The translations under genes were made by a program, and so were the position numbers. Shown one piece after another: positions 18,084 through 29,913 of a stretch of DNA of 64,000 nucleotides (the first letter of the stretch is position 1; every line of letters starts with the position of its first letter). Source of the DNA: Myxococcales bacterium. Its GTDB lineage: Bacteria > Myxococcota_A > Polyangia > Polyangiales > Polyangiaceae. Location of the stretch: the NCBI GenBank assembly GCA_013297655.1, contig JAAFHV010000002.1, positions 1-64,000 of the forward strand, written 5' to 3'. The notes under the pieces were generated by a model that made no database searches, was not told where the DNA came from, and saw only the letters and a program-made list of their open reading frames with translations.

Positions 18084-19933
18084 GTGAGCCTCGTCCAGCG
18101 ACTGCGGCCCCGAACCGGCCGAACCCTGCCTCGGCACCTCGCGCGAGCGGCGGGTCTCCGATCACGATCCTCGCCGTCCTCGGCGACGCGGGCTCACGCG
18201 CCCAAGTCGAGCTCGCCGCCGCCGATCTCGGCGACCGGTTGCTTATCGCGCGCGACGTGAACGAGGCGATCGATCTCGCGAGCGCGGAGGACATCCACCT
18301 GGCCATCGTCGACGTCTCGGTCGACGGCGGAACCGGGCTCGCCCTCGTTCATCACATCCCGGCCGTCTCCCCCGGCGCGCGCGTGGTCGTCGCTGCGCAC
18401 AAGAACGACATCGCCCGCGGCGCCGATGCGATCGCGGTCGGCGCCGACGCCCTCCACGTGCTCCCTCTCACCGGCGACAGCGTCGCGACCACGATCGGAG
18501 CCGCGCGAGAGCGTGTCGTCGAGTCGCGCGAGCGAAAGGCGCTCGCGGTGGAGCTGGGGCTCGAGCGGAGGAGGCGCGAGCTCCGTGACCGCGTGCTCCG
18601 TCGCTCCCAACGAGGCGAGTATGCCGACGCGACGCGCGCGCTCGTCGAGGGCCTCGTCGAACAAGCCGCGGCTCGCGGCGTCGCGCTCTACTACGAGGTC
18701 GCGAGCGTGGACGGCGCGCCTCGCCACCGACGCGCCGCTGCGGCAGGCTCCCTCCTGACGCTGCCACACGAGACGACAGACCTCCTCGACCTCGGGCGAT
18801 CGAGCTCACTCTTCATATGGTCGCTCCCCTTCGCGGGAGAAGATCTGGGCGCCCTCGTCGCCGACGAACCCGCCGACGAACGGGTCGTCACCGGCATCAT
18901 CGAGCTCGCGTCGCTCGTGCTCGCGCTGTCCACCCGCGACGCGCGCAAAGCAGGCATCGCGGTCGAGACATACGACCAGGGGCGCCTCCACTCGCCCGCG
19001 TACTTGCACGTGCTCGGGCCGCGCGAAATCGAGCGCGCGCGGAGGCACGGGCGCAGGCTCTCGCTCGTCACGATGAGCGGGACCTCCCTCCGCGCCTTCG
19101 CACCTGCGCTGCTCGCGACGCTTCGAAGCTCCGACGTTCTCGTCGAGACCCACACCGACGAGCTCGTGCTGCTGCTCCCCGAGACGGGCGCGTTCGGGGC
19201 CCACGCTTGCCGCAAGCGTCTCTTCGCGCGCGTCCTCGGCGATCCTCGCGCGCGGCCGGTACCCGCGCTTCGCTCGACGGCAGCGGCCCCCGGATTGGGC
19301 CTCGGCGTTGCCACCTTCCCCCACGACGGCGACGATCTCAGCGCCCTCCTCCGCGTCGCGAAAGATCGCGCCCGCGCCGACGCACACAGCGCGGTTCACA
19401 GGCTCGATCTCGGCGCAAAAACCCTCGCCGAAGTGGTCGACACGTTGCTCGCGAAGCCGCTCACCGAGGCGGGCACGCGGTCCACTTATCCACTCGATCT
19501 CACGCTCTCGTCGCTCGCGTCTCTCGTGGAGCACGTTTGCCACGAGTCCAAGCGCGGCGGACACGCCACGTTCCTGTCGACGTTCCACCCAGGTAAGGGC
19601 CTCGGCGGAGTCGCGCGCTCCCTCATGCCTTCACCGAGCGCCGAGCCTGCGCGGCGGAACTCGAACGCGGGTCCGCCCTCGCGCGGTCGAGAGCGCCGCT
19701 CGCGCACCACTCCGCGCACCGTGGTCGAGCTCCGCGACGTGCAGATGTTGCCCGGCGCGACCGACGTGCTCGCCATCGTCATCCGCGCCGAGCACGGAGT
19801 ATGGGTCACCTGCGGGCGCCTCGAGCGCGAGAGGTTCATCGGTGTGCACGCCGCCGATCCGCTCCTCGCCGATCTCGTGACCGATCGCCTGCTCCTCGGT
19901 CAACGCCCCACCGGAGACGACGACGTCCGATGA
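18080..19933 (+). CDS. Receiver-domain protein with degenerate GGDEF-like module
   Basis: A 617-residue protein. An N-terminal receiver (about 27-145) has its likely phospho-acceptor D78 in LAIVDVS. A helical linker and a GAF-like region (about 170-290) follow. Residues 305-450 have the layout of a diguanylate cyclase ([23 protein letters not shown], then a final GVATFP and a closing helix), but the GGDEF signature is replaced by THTDE at 388-392, so cyclase activity is unlikely. The last 170 residues match nothing recognised. It could act as a phosphorylation-gated or c-di-GMP-sensing scaffold; this is inference. It overlaps dapF and the next gene by ATGA. Confidence 0.75.
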   Translation: MSEPRPATAAPNRPNPASAPRASGGSPITILAVLGDAGSRAQVELAAADLGDRLLIARDVNEAIDLASAEDIHLAIVDVSVDGGTGLALVHHIPAVSPGARVVVAAHKNDIARGADAIAVGADALHVLPLTGDSVATTIGAARERVVESRERKALAVELGLERRRRELRDRVLRRSQRGEYADATRALVEGLVEQAAARGVALYYEVASVDGAPRHRRAAAAGSLLTLPHETTDLLDLGRSSSLFIWSLPFAGEDLGALVADEPADERVVTGIIELASLVLALSTRDARKAGIAVETYDQGRLHSPAYLHVLGPREIERARRHGRRLSLVTMSGTSLRAFAPALLATLRSSDVLVETHTDELVLLLPETGAFGAHACRKRLFARVLGDPRARPVPALRSTAAAPGLGLGVATFPHDGDDLSALLRVAKDRARADAHSAVHRLDLGAKTLAEVVDTLLAKPLTEAGTRSTYPLDLTLSSLASLVEHVCHESKRGGHATFLSTFHPGKGLGGVARSLMPSPSAEPARRNSNAGPPSRGRERRSRTTPRTVVELRDVQMLPGATDVLAIVIRAEHGVWVTCGRLERERFIGVHAADPLLADLVTDRLLLGQRPTGDDDVR

Positions 19934-21300
19934 GGATCCTCCTCGTTCATCACGACTCGCCCACGTTGCTCGGCCTCTCGCAGGTGCTCCGCGAACGCGA
20001 GATCGTCGTCTCGATCGCGCACAACGCCGCGATGGCGACCGAGCGCGCGAGCCTCGGCGAATACGACGTCGTGCTCGTGAGCCGCGTGCTCGCGGAGGCG
20101 ACCGACGAGGGCCTCGGCGTGATCGACGCGCTCGCCCTCGAGCTCCCGTCTCCACCCCCCGTGATCGTGCTCGCCACGCCGGGGACCGAGGCCTCTCCCT
20201 CGGAGGTCCACGAAGGCGACATCGACGGGATGCTCACGAAGCTCGGCGAGCTGGCGCCCGTCGAACGCGAGCGCACGAGCCTCATGCCGGCGAGCTTCAC
20301 CATGAAGCGCACGCCGGTCGCCTCGCTCCTCCTCGCGTTCGCGGACGAGAAGCGCTCCGGCACCCTCACCGTGACCACCGCGAAGGGCCGCGCGGTCGCG
20401 TGTGTCTTCGAGGGCCAGCTCGTCGACGTGCTCTTCGGAAAGCACCAGGGCGAAAAAGCGCTCGCTCGCCTCGTCGCCGCAAAAGACGGAAATACTCAAT
20501 TCTCTCCAGGAGATCCGGGTGTGCTCGCGCGGCTCGACACCCCCACGCAGGCGCTCGTCTCTCGCGCTTCGGAGCGAGCCGAGGCCTTCGCGATGCTGGC
20601 CGCGCGCTTCGACGTCCCGATCGAGGACGTCTATTATATGCAATCTGCAAACTTCACCGAGGGGGACGACCGAGGGCTCGCGTCGCGGATCCTCGATCGC
20701 CTCCGCGGCCCGATGAGCCTCGGGCAGCTCGTCGACGAGCTCGGCCCTCCCGACGTCGAGATCCTCGGCGCGGTCGTCGCGCTCGAGGCCACCGGCCACG
20801 TTCGACGCGTCGACGGCGACGTGGGCGAGCGCGCTCCTATCGCGTCGCACGAAGAGGTGCAGCAGCTTCGCGCTTCGGCCTCGAAGGCGCGCGGCCACGG
20901 GTACGCGGGGCTCGGTCGCATCATCATCGCCGCGGCTCCATCGCGCCTCGCGGGTCTCTCGCAGGCGCTCCTCGGGATCGTCGAGGCGGTCGCGCCGGAC
21001 GATCCGAACCCCACGTTGCCGCTGCCTCATACGATGGCCGAGCTTCGTCTCGGCGAAGGCGTCGCGGTCGACGTGGTCGCGCTCCCCCTCGTCCCTGCCT
21101 ATGCGCCGCTCTGGCCGCTCGCGGTCGCGGGTGCGCACGCGGTGGTCACCTTGGACGACTCGCACGAGGCGCTCGAAGAGGCGTGCGCATCGACCGCGAG
21201 GCACCTCCACTCGGCGCGCGCCCTCGTGACCTCGTTCGATCCCACACGCCCCCAAGACGTGGCCGCGCTCCTCCGTGCCGCGCTCGAAATCGGCGGGTAA
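19930..21300 (+). CDS. Pseudo-receiver protein with DUF4388 (PATAN) domain
   Basis: A 456-residue protein. Residues 1-110 have a receiver fold ([20 protein letters not shown]), but the acceptor position reads VVLVSRVLA with S51 in place of Asp, so it is probably not phosphorylated there. Residues about 121-205 form a DUF4388 domain (ASLLLAFADEKRSGTLTVT, then VACVFEGQLVDVLFG), common in myxobacterial and cyanobacterial signalling proteins. A C-terminal region of 150 residues is unassigned. It is translationally coupled to the preceding receiver protein, which suggests a shared complex. Confidence 0.78.
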   Translation: MRILLVHHDSPTLLGLSQVLREREIVVSIAHNAAMATERASLGEYDVVLVSRVLAEATDEGLGVIDALALELPSPPPVIVLATPGTEASPSEVHEGDIDGMLTKLGELAPVERERTSLMPASFTMKRTPVASLLLAFADEKRSGTLTVTTAKGRAVACVFEGQLVDVLFGKHQGEKALARLVAAKDGNTQFSPGDPGVLARLDTPTQALVSRASERAEAFAMLAARFDVPIEDVYYMQSANFTEGDDRGLASRILDRLRGPMSLGQLVDELGPPDVEILGAVVALEATGHVRRVDGDVGERAPIASHEEVQQLRASASKARGHGYAGLGRIIIAAAPSRLAGLSQALLGIVEAVAPDDPNPTLPLPHTMAELRLGEGVAVDVVALPLVPAYAPLWPLAVAGAHAVVTLDDSHEALEEACASTARHLHSARALVTSFDPTRPQDVAALLRAALEIGG

Positions 21301-21332
21301 CACTTTCGACGTAGCGGCACGTAGGCCTCTCC

Positions 21333-21839
21333 ATGCGAGCGCTCACACTCACCACCGGGATCGTGATCGCCCTCTTCGCCTGCGCGAAGGCGGAGCCGAC
21401 CCCCACGAGCTCCACGACCGCTCTCCCACCGAACGCGAGCACGTCGATGTCCCCTCCCTCGGCCCCGCCGTCGAACCCTCCCTCGGCGACCGCGGATGCT
21501 TCGTCCCATTCCTCGGTGGCGAAGGTCGACCCCGTCGATGGTCTCGTCGCCGAGCTCTCTGCCTCTCCGATGTGGAACAACGGCGGCTTCCCCAAGATCG
21601 ATCTCCCCGCGAGCACCCCGATCGCCGACGTCGTCGCGACGGTGTTCAAGAACGTCTCGTTCGACAAGGGCCGGGTCACGAGCCACCGCGTCGTCTCGAC
21701 CAAGAGCGTCACGATCGGCCGTGAGCCCTCACCCCACACCGCCGTCGTCGTCGAGACGAACCAAGGCCCCAAGATCGTGCTCCTCCAACACGGCCCGAGC
21801 GGCTGGTGGAGCCGCGTCTACCCGATCAAAGACCCTTGA
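21333..21839 (+). CDS. Small lipoprotein, function unknown
   Basis: A 168-residue protein with a short signal peptide ending LFAC (C17). A Ser/Pro/Thr-rich linker of about 50 residues follows, then a compact C-terminal domain with MWNNGGFPKIDLP and GPSGWWSRVYPIKDP. No family was recognised. It starts 32 bp after the PATAN-domain gene and is followed by the terminator shared with gyrB. Confidence 0.7.
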   Translation: MRALTLTTGIVIALFACAKAEPTPTSSTTALPPNASTSMSPPSAPPSNPPSATADASSHSSVAKVDPVDGLVAELSASPMWNNGGFPKIDLPASTPIADVVATVFKNVSFDKGRVTSHRVVSTKSVTIGREPSPHTAVVVETNQGPKIVLLQHGPSGWWSRVYPIKDP

Positions 21840-21883
21840 TCGAACCGCTCCCTTCGCTCTGCGAGTCGATGGGACGACATAAA

Positions 21884-21914
21884 AAGGCCCGCGCCTCTCT
21901 CGAGGGCGGGCCTT
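21884..21914 (-). terminator. Intrinsic terminator between the lipoprotein gene and gyrB
   Basis: AAGGCCCGC (21884-21892) pairs with GCGGGCCTT (21906-21914), with an inner CCTC/GAGG. Read leftwards the stem is followed by TTTTT, so it mainly terminates gyrB transcripts. It can also pair in the other direction but lacks a T-run there. Confidence 0.8.
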
Positions 21915-21935
21915 CTCCGTGAGCGCGCGTTCGAC

Positions 21936-24551
<2,616 letters not shown>

Positions 24552-24696
24552 CTAGCAAATCGGCCCTGAACAGGCAAGCGGTGGGACGTGATTAATCCTC
24601 GTCATTTCGACTAGTTACGACCCAATTCTAGCCACGCGTCGCGGGCACGACACGGCGCGCCGAAAGGACCCCTCGCGGCGCGCCTCCACGTCCCCG

Positions 24697-25788
24697 TCAC
24701 GAGGGGGTTACGGAGCCCGATTCGACGCGGAAGTCTTTGCGACTTTCGGCGGTCCCGACCGTGATCATCTCCGGCCTCGTGGTGGTGAGGAGCACCTGCC
24801 CCTCGTGCGCTCCGAGGAACCGAAAGAGCGCCTCGGTGCGCGCCGCATCGAGCTCGCTCGAGACATCGTCGAGGAGCAAAATGGGACGCACGCCCCGCGC
24901 GTCCGACACGACCTCGATCTCGGCCGACTTGAGCGCGAGCACGATCGCGCGGTGCTGCCCTTGCGACGCGGTGCCCTTTGCGACGTGCCCCCCGAGCGTG
25001 AGCCGAAGATCGTCGCGATGAGGGCCCACCGTCGCCGCGCCCCTCGCGCGATCTTTCACCCGTGACTCTTCGAGCGCACGACGGAACGACGCTTCGTCCG
25101 CGGGCGCGTGGCCGAGGTAGGTGACCACGAGGGGAAGACCGGGGGTCCCGATCCGCGCGAAGCCCTGCTCCGCGCGTGGCCCGAGCTCGGTCGCGGCGCG
25201 CTGGCGAATCTCGGCGACCCGCAGCCCATGGGTGACGACGAGGGCCTCCCAATCGGGGAGATCACGCGCCGAGACCCCACGCACCTCGAGCGCGCGTTGA
25301 CGCTCGCGGACCGCCCGCCGGTACGACTCGAGCTCCACGAGCAGACCGGGCGAGAGATACGCGCCGACCCGGTCCATGAGCTTGCGACGCTCTGCGCTCG
25401 GGCCCATCGAGAGCGCGACCTCCGCGGGGTGAAACACGACCACCGGCGAGCGAACCGCGTACTCGAAGAGCGACTTGGGCCGCTTCCCGTCGACCTTCGG
25501 CGCGCGGGCGGCTCCACGAAGGCCTATCGACTGCTCGCGGTAATCCGGCCCTTCACGAAACTTTCCACGCACCCCCGCCACGTCCGCGCCATGGGCACCG
25601 AGCTCCGCGAGCTTGCTCGTGCGGAAGCTCTTCGACGTCGCGAGCACGTACGCCGCTTCGAGCAGGTTCGTCTTTCCCTGCCCATTTTCGCCTGAAAAAA
25701 CGTTGAACGACGGGCCGAGCGTGACCGAGACCTCGACGAGGTTACGGAACGCGAACGTCGCGAGCGACTCGAGGACCAAAGGGCGCAC
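24697..25788 (-). CDS. recF: DNA replication and repair protein RecF
   Basis: A 363-residue SMC-like ATPase that helps load RecA at gaps. Walker A GENGQGKTN is at 33-41. KSFRTSKLAELG follows, and the C-terminal ABC-type signature TASQGQHRAIVLALK precedes Walker B ILLLDDVSSELD. The start is GTG 25786-25788, giving a RecF-typical MRPLVLESLATFAFRNL. It lies 86 bp after dnaN in the classical origin order. Confidence 0.95.
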   Translation of the reverse strand: MRPLVLESLATFAFRNLVEVSVTLGPSFNVFSGENGQGKTNLLEAAYVLATSKSFRTSKLAELGAHGADVAGVRGKFREGPDYREQSIGLRGAARAPKVDGKRPKSLFEYAVRSPVVVFHPAEVALSMGPSAERRKLMDRVGAYLSPGLLVELESYRRAVRERQRALEVRGVSARDLPDWEALVVTHGLRVAEIRQRAATELGPRAEQGFARIGTPGLPLVVTYLGHAPADEASFRRALEESRVKDRARGAATVGPHRDDLRLTLGGHVAKGTASQGQHRAIVLALKSAEIEVVSDARGVRPILLLDDVSSELDAARTEALFRFLGAHEGQVLLTTTRPEMITVGTAESRKDFRVESGSVTPS

Positions 25789-25874
25789 GCAAACCTCGCC
25801 TCATCGAATACCAACGCCGAGCCGCGCGGCTCCACTCCCACGGGCTGCTCTCTCCCGAGAACATCCGTAAAAGC

Positions 25875-27029
25875 TCAGATCCGCATCGGCATGATCACGG
25901 CGAGAAAGTCGCGATGAACCGCGCCCTTTTCGCCCGCGTCGCCAGGGCGGAGCACCGCCGGATCGAGCTCGCCGGAGAGGTTCAACATGACCTCGTCGTG
26001 GGTGAGCGCGGCGAGCACGTCGAGGAAGTACTTCGCGTTGAAGCCGATCGAGATCGTCTCCCCCGCGTAGTCGACGGGGAGCTCGTCGAAGCCTTCGCCG
26101 CTCTCCGGGGACTCGCTCGAGATGCGCATCGTGCCGGACTGGAGGGAGAGCTTCACGCCGCCGGTGCGCTCGTTGGCGGCGATGGAGACGGCGCGGAGGG
26201 CGTCGGTGAAGGCGGCGCGGGGGGCGCGCACGGTCTTCGCGAACGACTGCGGAATGACCTGCGAATAGGGCGGAAACTGCGCGTCGACGAGCTTCACGCT
26301 GAACGTCATGCTGCCCGCTTGGAAGAACGCGGAGGAGCCGCTCTGCACGATCGTGATCTGCGGGCGATCGCCCTTTTGGCTCTCGGAGGCGACCTCGTCG
26401 CACAGCTTGCGGAGCTCTTGGATTGCCTTGAGCGGGATGAGCATCGTCGCCGACGCCTGCCGACCCTCGACCTTGACCTCCATCTTCGAGAGGCGATGGC
26501 CGTCGGTCGTGACCATGCGGACCATGTCGCCCTCCCACTCGAAGAGCGCGGAGTTCAGGTGGGCGCGGGTCTCGTCGGTCGAGATCGAAAAGTGGGTCTT
26601 CGCGATGAGCTCCTGGAGCACGTCGACCTCGATCGCGAGGGACGGTGCGCCTTCGGCCGGCTGCGGGAGGGGCGGGAAGTCTTTGCCCGGCATGCCGCGG
26701 AGGGTGTAGCGGCGCGCGCTTCCGGCGGCCTTCAGCACGGTCTGGCCGCTCTCCTGGGTGCTCAGCGAGATGGGGCCGTCCGGCATCATCTTGATGCGGT
26801 CGACGAGCTCCTTCGCGGGGAGCGCCATGCTGCCGGGCTTGCCGATTTCGGCTGGGATTTTGCCGCTCAGGCCGAGGTAGAGGTCGGTCGCGGCGAGGCG
26901 GAGGGAGCTCGTTCCGTCGGCGGCGAAGAGCACGTTCGAGAGCACGGGCATGGTGCTCTTGCGCTCCGCGACTCCCTGCATCCGCGTGGCAATTCTCAGG
27001 AGATCTTTCTTGGCGACGACGAGTTCCAT
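25875..27029 (-). CDS. dnaN: DNA polymerase III beta sliding clamp
   Basis: A 384-residue protein beginning MELVVAKKDLLRIATRMQGV, aligned with family N-termini. TMPVLSNVLF, then VTTDGHRLS near the middle and the C-terminal DFLAVIMPMRI are clamp hallmarks. It encircles DNA as a dimer and tethers polymerase III. dnaA is not directly upstream, as it is in many bacteria; instead a 390-bp non-coding stretch separates it from an unrelated membrane-protein gene. Confidence 0.97.
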   Translation of the reverse strand: MELVVAKKDLLRIATRMQGVAERKSTMPVLSNVLFAADGTSSLRLAATDLYLGLSGKIPAEIGKPGSMALPAKELVDRIKMMPDGPISLSTQESGQTVLKAAGSARRYTLRGMPGKDFPPLPQPAEGAPSLAIEVDVLQELIAKTHFSISTDETRAHLNSALFEWEGDMVRMVTTDGHRLSKMEVKVEGRQASATMLIPLKAIQELRKLCDEVASESQKGDRPQITIVQSGSSAFFQAGSMTFSVKLVDAQFPPYSQVIPQSFAKTVRAPRAAFTDALRAVSIAANERTGGVKLSLQSGTMRISSESPESGEGFDELPVDYAGETISIGFNAKYFLDVLAALTHDEVMLNLSGELDPAVLRPGDAGEKGAVHRDFLAVIMPMRI

Positions 27030-27419
27030 GCGGGTCGGTCTAGGTGCCCAAATTCCCCGAAATGGTCAAGACACACCGGACCTTCCTTTTGGTCCCCGCC
27101 GAAGGTGCCCGAGGCGCTCCCGAACCGACGCTCTCCCCAGGCCCGGCCCGAGCTCTCTCTCTGGGAGAGTATGGAAAGAAATAAAATAGCAGTGGAGATA
27201 GGGCCTGTGGACACAGGGGAGAACGCCGAATTCGACGTAGATACGAAGGCTTGCGAGGCTTTGGGCTCGGGAGAATCTTGGGGCTCGGGGGGTGGATGGA
27301 GGTGTGGGAAATCGTGTGTGAGGGTGCCCCACGACTTTTCCACCGGTTCTTGGGGCCCGGCTCCACAGGGCCACGAGGCCTCCCGAGCCGCCTCGTGAGC
27401 GCCCGAAAAATCGAGACCG
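27030..27419. other. Non-coding region upstream of dnaN; candidate promoter/origin element
   Basis: An AT-rich island at 27170-27189 stands out in GC-rich surroundings and can serve as a dnaN promoter or an unwinding site. CCTGTGGACACAGG at 27204-27217 is a 14-bp palindrome. Near-match DnaA boxes are TGTGGGAAA (27303-27311) and TTTTCCACC (27336-27344), each one mismatch from TTWTNCACA or its complement; TGTGGACAC at 27206 has two. An 8-bp hairpin (27372-27379 with 27390-27397) lies close to the end of the neighbouring gene but has no T-run on that strand. No perfect DnaA box was seen, so origin function is only a possibility. Confidence 0.45.
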
Positions 27420-28844
27420 TCAGCTCGCCGCGCGAGGCTCGTGGTCGCGAAGCACGGCGGCGAGGCGCTCGAGGAGGACACGCTTCTCGCGCTCGTAGGT
27501 CTTGGGGCCTACGTCGCCGCGGCGGTGCGCGCGCTCGAGGTCCTCGAGGTCCTCGAGGAGCCCCTTGCGGGCCACCCGGAGGTCGCGCGGGCCCTTGTTC
27601 GGATCGATCACGAGCGCCATCACGATGGCGCCGAGCATGACGACGAGCGCGATCACGGAGACGATCCAGCGGCCGGGCCCGGCGGTCGGCAGGTCGCGGA
27701 GCTCGACCTTGATGCGGCTGACGGCGGCCTCGTCGCGGCGCATCTCGCGCTCGGTGACGAGGATGCGCTGGCCTTGGTTGTCGGTGCGGGTGATCGCGGT
27801 AGGGAAGCCGTTGACGAGGAGCTTCATTTGCGTCGACGAGGGCGCCATCACGCGGCCTTGGGCGAGGTGCGGGGGCATGCCGCTGAAGAGCGTGAGATCG
27901 CGTTCGCCCGAGTAGGGGACCTGCCAGCGGAAGTCGATCTCGTGTTTTCCAGGGCCGAAGGTGCCGCGGATGCGGGCGCCCTTTTGTTCGACCGGCTCGA
28001 CGGTCACGTCGCTCATTTCCTGCTGCGAGGTGAGCGCGGTGAAGGTCTCCGGCAGCTCGATGAGCAAATCCTTGGGCACCCAGGTGGTCTTCCCGAAGTT
28101 GTAAACCGAGAGGATTTCCTCGATTTGCACGCGGTCGTCCTTGAGCTCCACGTAGAGGATCGCCTGCGAGACGATGGTGGCGCCGGCGAGGTCGTTCACC
28201 ACCGGGTAGAGGTGAAGCACGCAGCGCACGCCCTTGTCGGCGGAGAGCTGGAACGGAGGCACCGCGAACGACGCGCCGTCCTTCGTGACCGAGACCCGGT
28301 ACGCGATGAGCTGGCCGCGATCTTGGTCTTTGAGGAGGCACTGGCCGTCGCCGTCGGTGGTGCACTCCACGCGCTTGCGGCTCTCGCCCTTCGCGATGCT
28401 GTTGTTGATGATCCCGATCGTGACGACCTGATTCGCGATCGGCTTCGCGTCCGCGTCGACGACGTGGATGCGGATGCTGCCGGGGGGCAAGTTGGGGTCG
28501 ATGTCGGCGGTGTCGGGAGGGGCCTGGAAGAGGCCGTTCGCGTCCATGCCGCCCGCGCCACCGTGGGGGTTCCCACCGGCGCCAGGACCGTGCGGATCGC
28601 CCGCGGCGGGGTCGTCCATGTCGTCGTCGCCGAGCGGGTTCATCGTCGGCGAAGCGCGTCCGGCGTCGTTGGCGTTGGCGCCCGCGTCGGTCTTGGGGGA
28701 CCCAGCGTCGCCCTTCGAAGCCGCGGCTCCGGCGTCCTTCGGAGCCGATTTTCCGGCGTCCTCGCCTGCCGCGAGGGAGAGGTTGCCGACGAGCACGAAG
28801 GCGGCGGCAGCGGCGATCGTGGCGAAGAGCTTTCGACTACGCAT
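27420..28844 (-). CDS. Membrane-anchored protein of the cytochrome c biogenesis operon
   Basis: A 474-residue protein with a signal peptide (ending near LSLAAGEDAG) and an Asp/Gly/Ala-rich linker to about residue 110. A periplasmic region of Ig- or carboxypeptidase-regulatory-like beta character follows (GSIRIHVVDADAKPIANQVVTIG). Near residue 400 is a transmembrane helix (IVSVIALVVMLGAIVMALVI) before a charged cytoplasmic tail with ARKGLLEDLEDLERAHRRGDVG. That tail resembles the CcmI-type helical motif. Function is unknown. Its ATG overlaps the zinc-ribbon gene by 8 bp, so it is co-translated with the ccm-type genes. Confidence 0.72.
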   Translation of the reverse strand: MRSRKLFATIAAAAAFVLVGNLSLAAGEDAGKSAPKDAGAAASKGDAGSPKTDAGANANDAGRASPTMNPLGDDDMDDPAAGDPHGPGAGGNPHGGAGGMDANGLFQAPPDTADIDPNLPPGSIRIHVVDADAKPIANQVVTIGIINNSIAKGESRKRVECTTDGDGQCLLKDQDRGQLIAYRVSVTKDGASFAVPPFQLSADKGVRCVLHLYPVVNDLAGATIVSQAILYVELKDDRVQIEEILSVYNFGKTTWVPKDLLIELPETFTALTSQQEMSDVTVEPVEQKGARIRGTFGPGKHEIDFRWQVPYSGERDLTLFSGMPPHLAQGRVMAPSSTQMKLLVNGFPTAITRTDNQGQRILVTEREMRRDEAAVSRIKVELRDLPTAGPGRWIVSVIALVVMLGAIVMALVIDPNKGPRDLRVARKGLLEDLEDLERAHRRGDVGPKTYEREKRVLLERLAAVLRDHEPRAAS

Positions 28845-29913
28845 GGTCCACCCGCGATTTTCCGGCGCGCTCGTCTTCGTCGTCGCCCTCGTCCATGTTC
28901 TCGATGACCGGGCTCGCGCTCACGGGCTTGGTTTCGCGCTTGGATGCGGCGTCGCGCTCGGCCTTCGGGTCGGCTTTGGCGGCTCCGTCTGCTTCGTCGT
29001 CTTCGTCGTCGCTGTCGCTGTCGTCCGTGGCCGAGGCGTCGATCGCGTCGACCCGCTTCTTGTGAGCCTCGGCGTCGACGAGGTGGGCGGCGGCATCGAA
29101 GACGGCGTCGAGGTCCTTTGGTGACTGCGTGACGACGGGGAGGGTGGCGCCGCACGACTTGCAGAAGCGCGCGTCCGGATCGTTCGACGTGGAGCACGCG
29201 GGGCAGGTGGGCCGCGCCGAAGTGACGGTGGCTGCCTCTCCCGACTCGGGCGCGTCGTCTTTTGCGAGCGCCTCTTCTTTGGCTTGGGCCGCCTTGCCGC
29301 TCGTGCGGAAGGGATCACCCGCGAGACCGACGCGGACCAAGTGCTTCTGGAACGCGGCCTCGGCGTCCTTCACGTGAGGCGCGATCGAGGCATCCATGTT
29401 GCGCATGATGTCCTTGATTTCCTCACGATATCGCTGAGATAGGCTCGCGTAGTCGGCCGCGTGGATTTTTCCGATCGCCTTCTCGCCGTCGAGATCTTTG
29501 AGCGCGCGGAGGAGCATGGTCTTGCGCGCCGCGAGCGGGTCGGCGGGCGCCGAGAACGTGAACTGCTCGAGGTCCGACGCGAGGGGAGCGTCGCCGGTGA
29601 GGGTGCGCAGGCTCGCCCAGAAGAGCGCGATCGTGCCCAGGATAATGCCTCCCGCGAGCACGAGGAGCGCAGGACCCGGGCTCGTGATCACGCCGACGAC
29701 GAGGGACGTGAGCACGGTCGCGACCGGGATCAGGATCGCCGCGCCGCGCGCGAGGCGACGTTCGTCCTCGGCCATCGCCGCGGGAGTGGGCGCTTCGGTC
29801 TTTGGCAGCGGAGCCGCGCTCTTCGAGTTGGGGGCGGCCTTCGCGGGTGCCTTCTTTTTGGGGCGCGCCTTGCCGACCTCGCCCTTAGCCGCGCTCTTCG
29901 TGTCAGGCGTCAT
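28837..29913 (-). CDS. CcmI-like membrane protein with zinc ribbon
   Basis: A 358-residue protein. A Lys/Ala-rich N-terminus is followed by two membrane helices (about 57-101). Then comes a helical segment KTMLLRALKDLDGEKAIGKI (121-140) with DYASLSQRYREE, the pattern of CcmI-type cytochrome c biogenesis proteins. A zinc ribbon has C217, C220, C231 and C234 (CPAC...FCKSC). The last 100 residues are acidic and low in complexity. It overlaps the ccmF-ccmH gene by 11 bp. A role in apocytochrome handling is inferred from the motif and operon. Confidence 0.75.
   Translation of the reverse strand: MTPDTKSAAKGEVGKARPKKKAPAKAAPNSKSAAPLPKTEAPTPAAMAEDERRLARGAAILIPVATVLTSLVVGVITSPGPALLVLAGGIILGTIALFWASLRTLTGDAPLASDLEQFTFSAPADPLAARKTMLLRALKDLDGEKAIGKIHAADYASLSQRYREEIKDIMRNMDASIAPHVKDAEAAFQKHLVRVGLAGDPFRTSGKAAQAKEEALAKDDAPESGEAATVTSARPTCPACSTSNDPDARFCKSCGATLPVVTQSPKDLDAVFDAAAHLVDAEAHKKRVDAIDASATDDSDSDDEDDEADGAAKADPKAERDAASKRETKPVSASPVIENMDEGDDEDERAGKSRVDHA

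Noticed and set aside
15975-18137. Longer aroC starting upstream
   Set aside because: The extension is antisense to DUF167 and dapF, and AroC aligns from [14 protein letters not shown].
18080-19933. Active diguanylate cyclase
   Set aside because: The GGDEF signature is replaced by THTDE, so catalysis is not supported.
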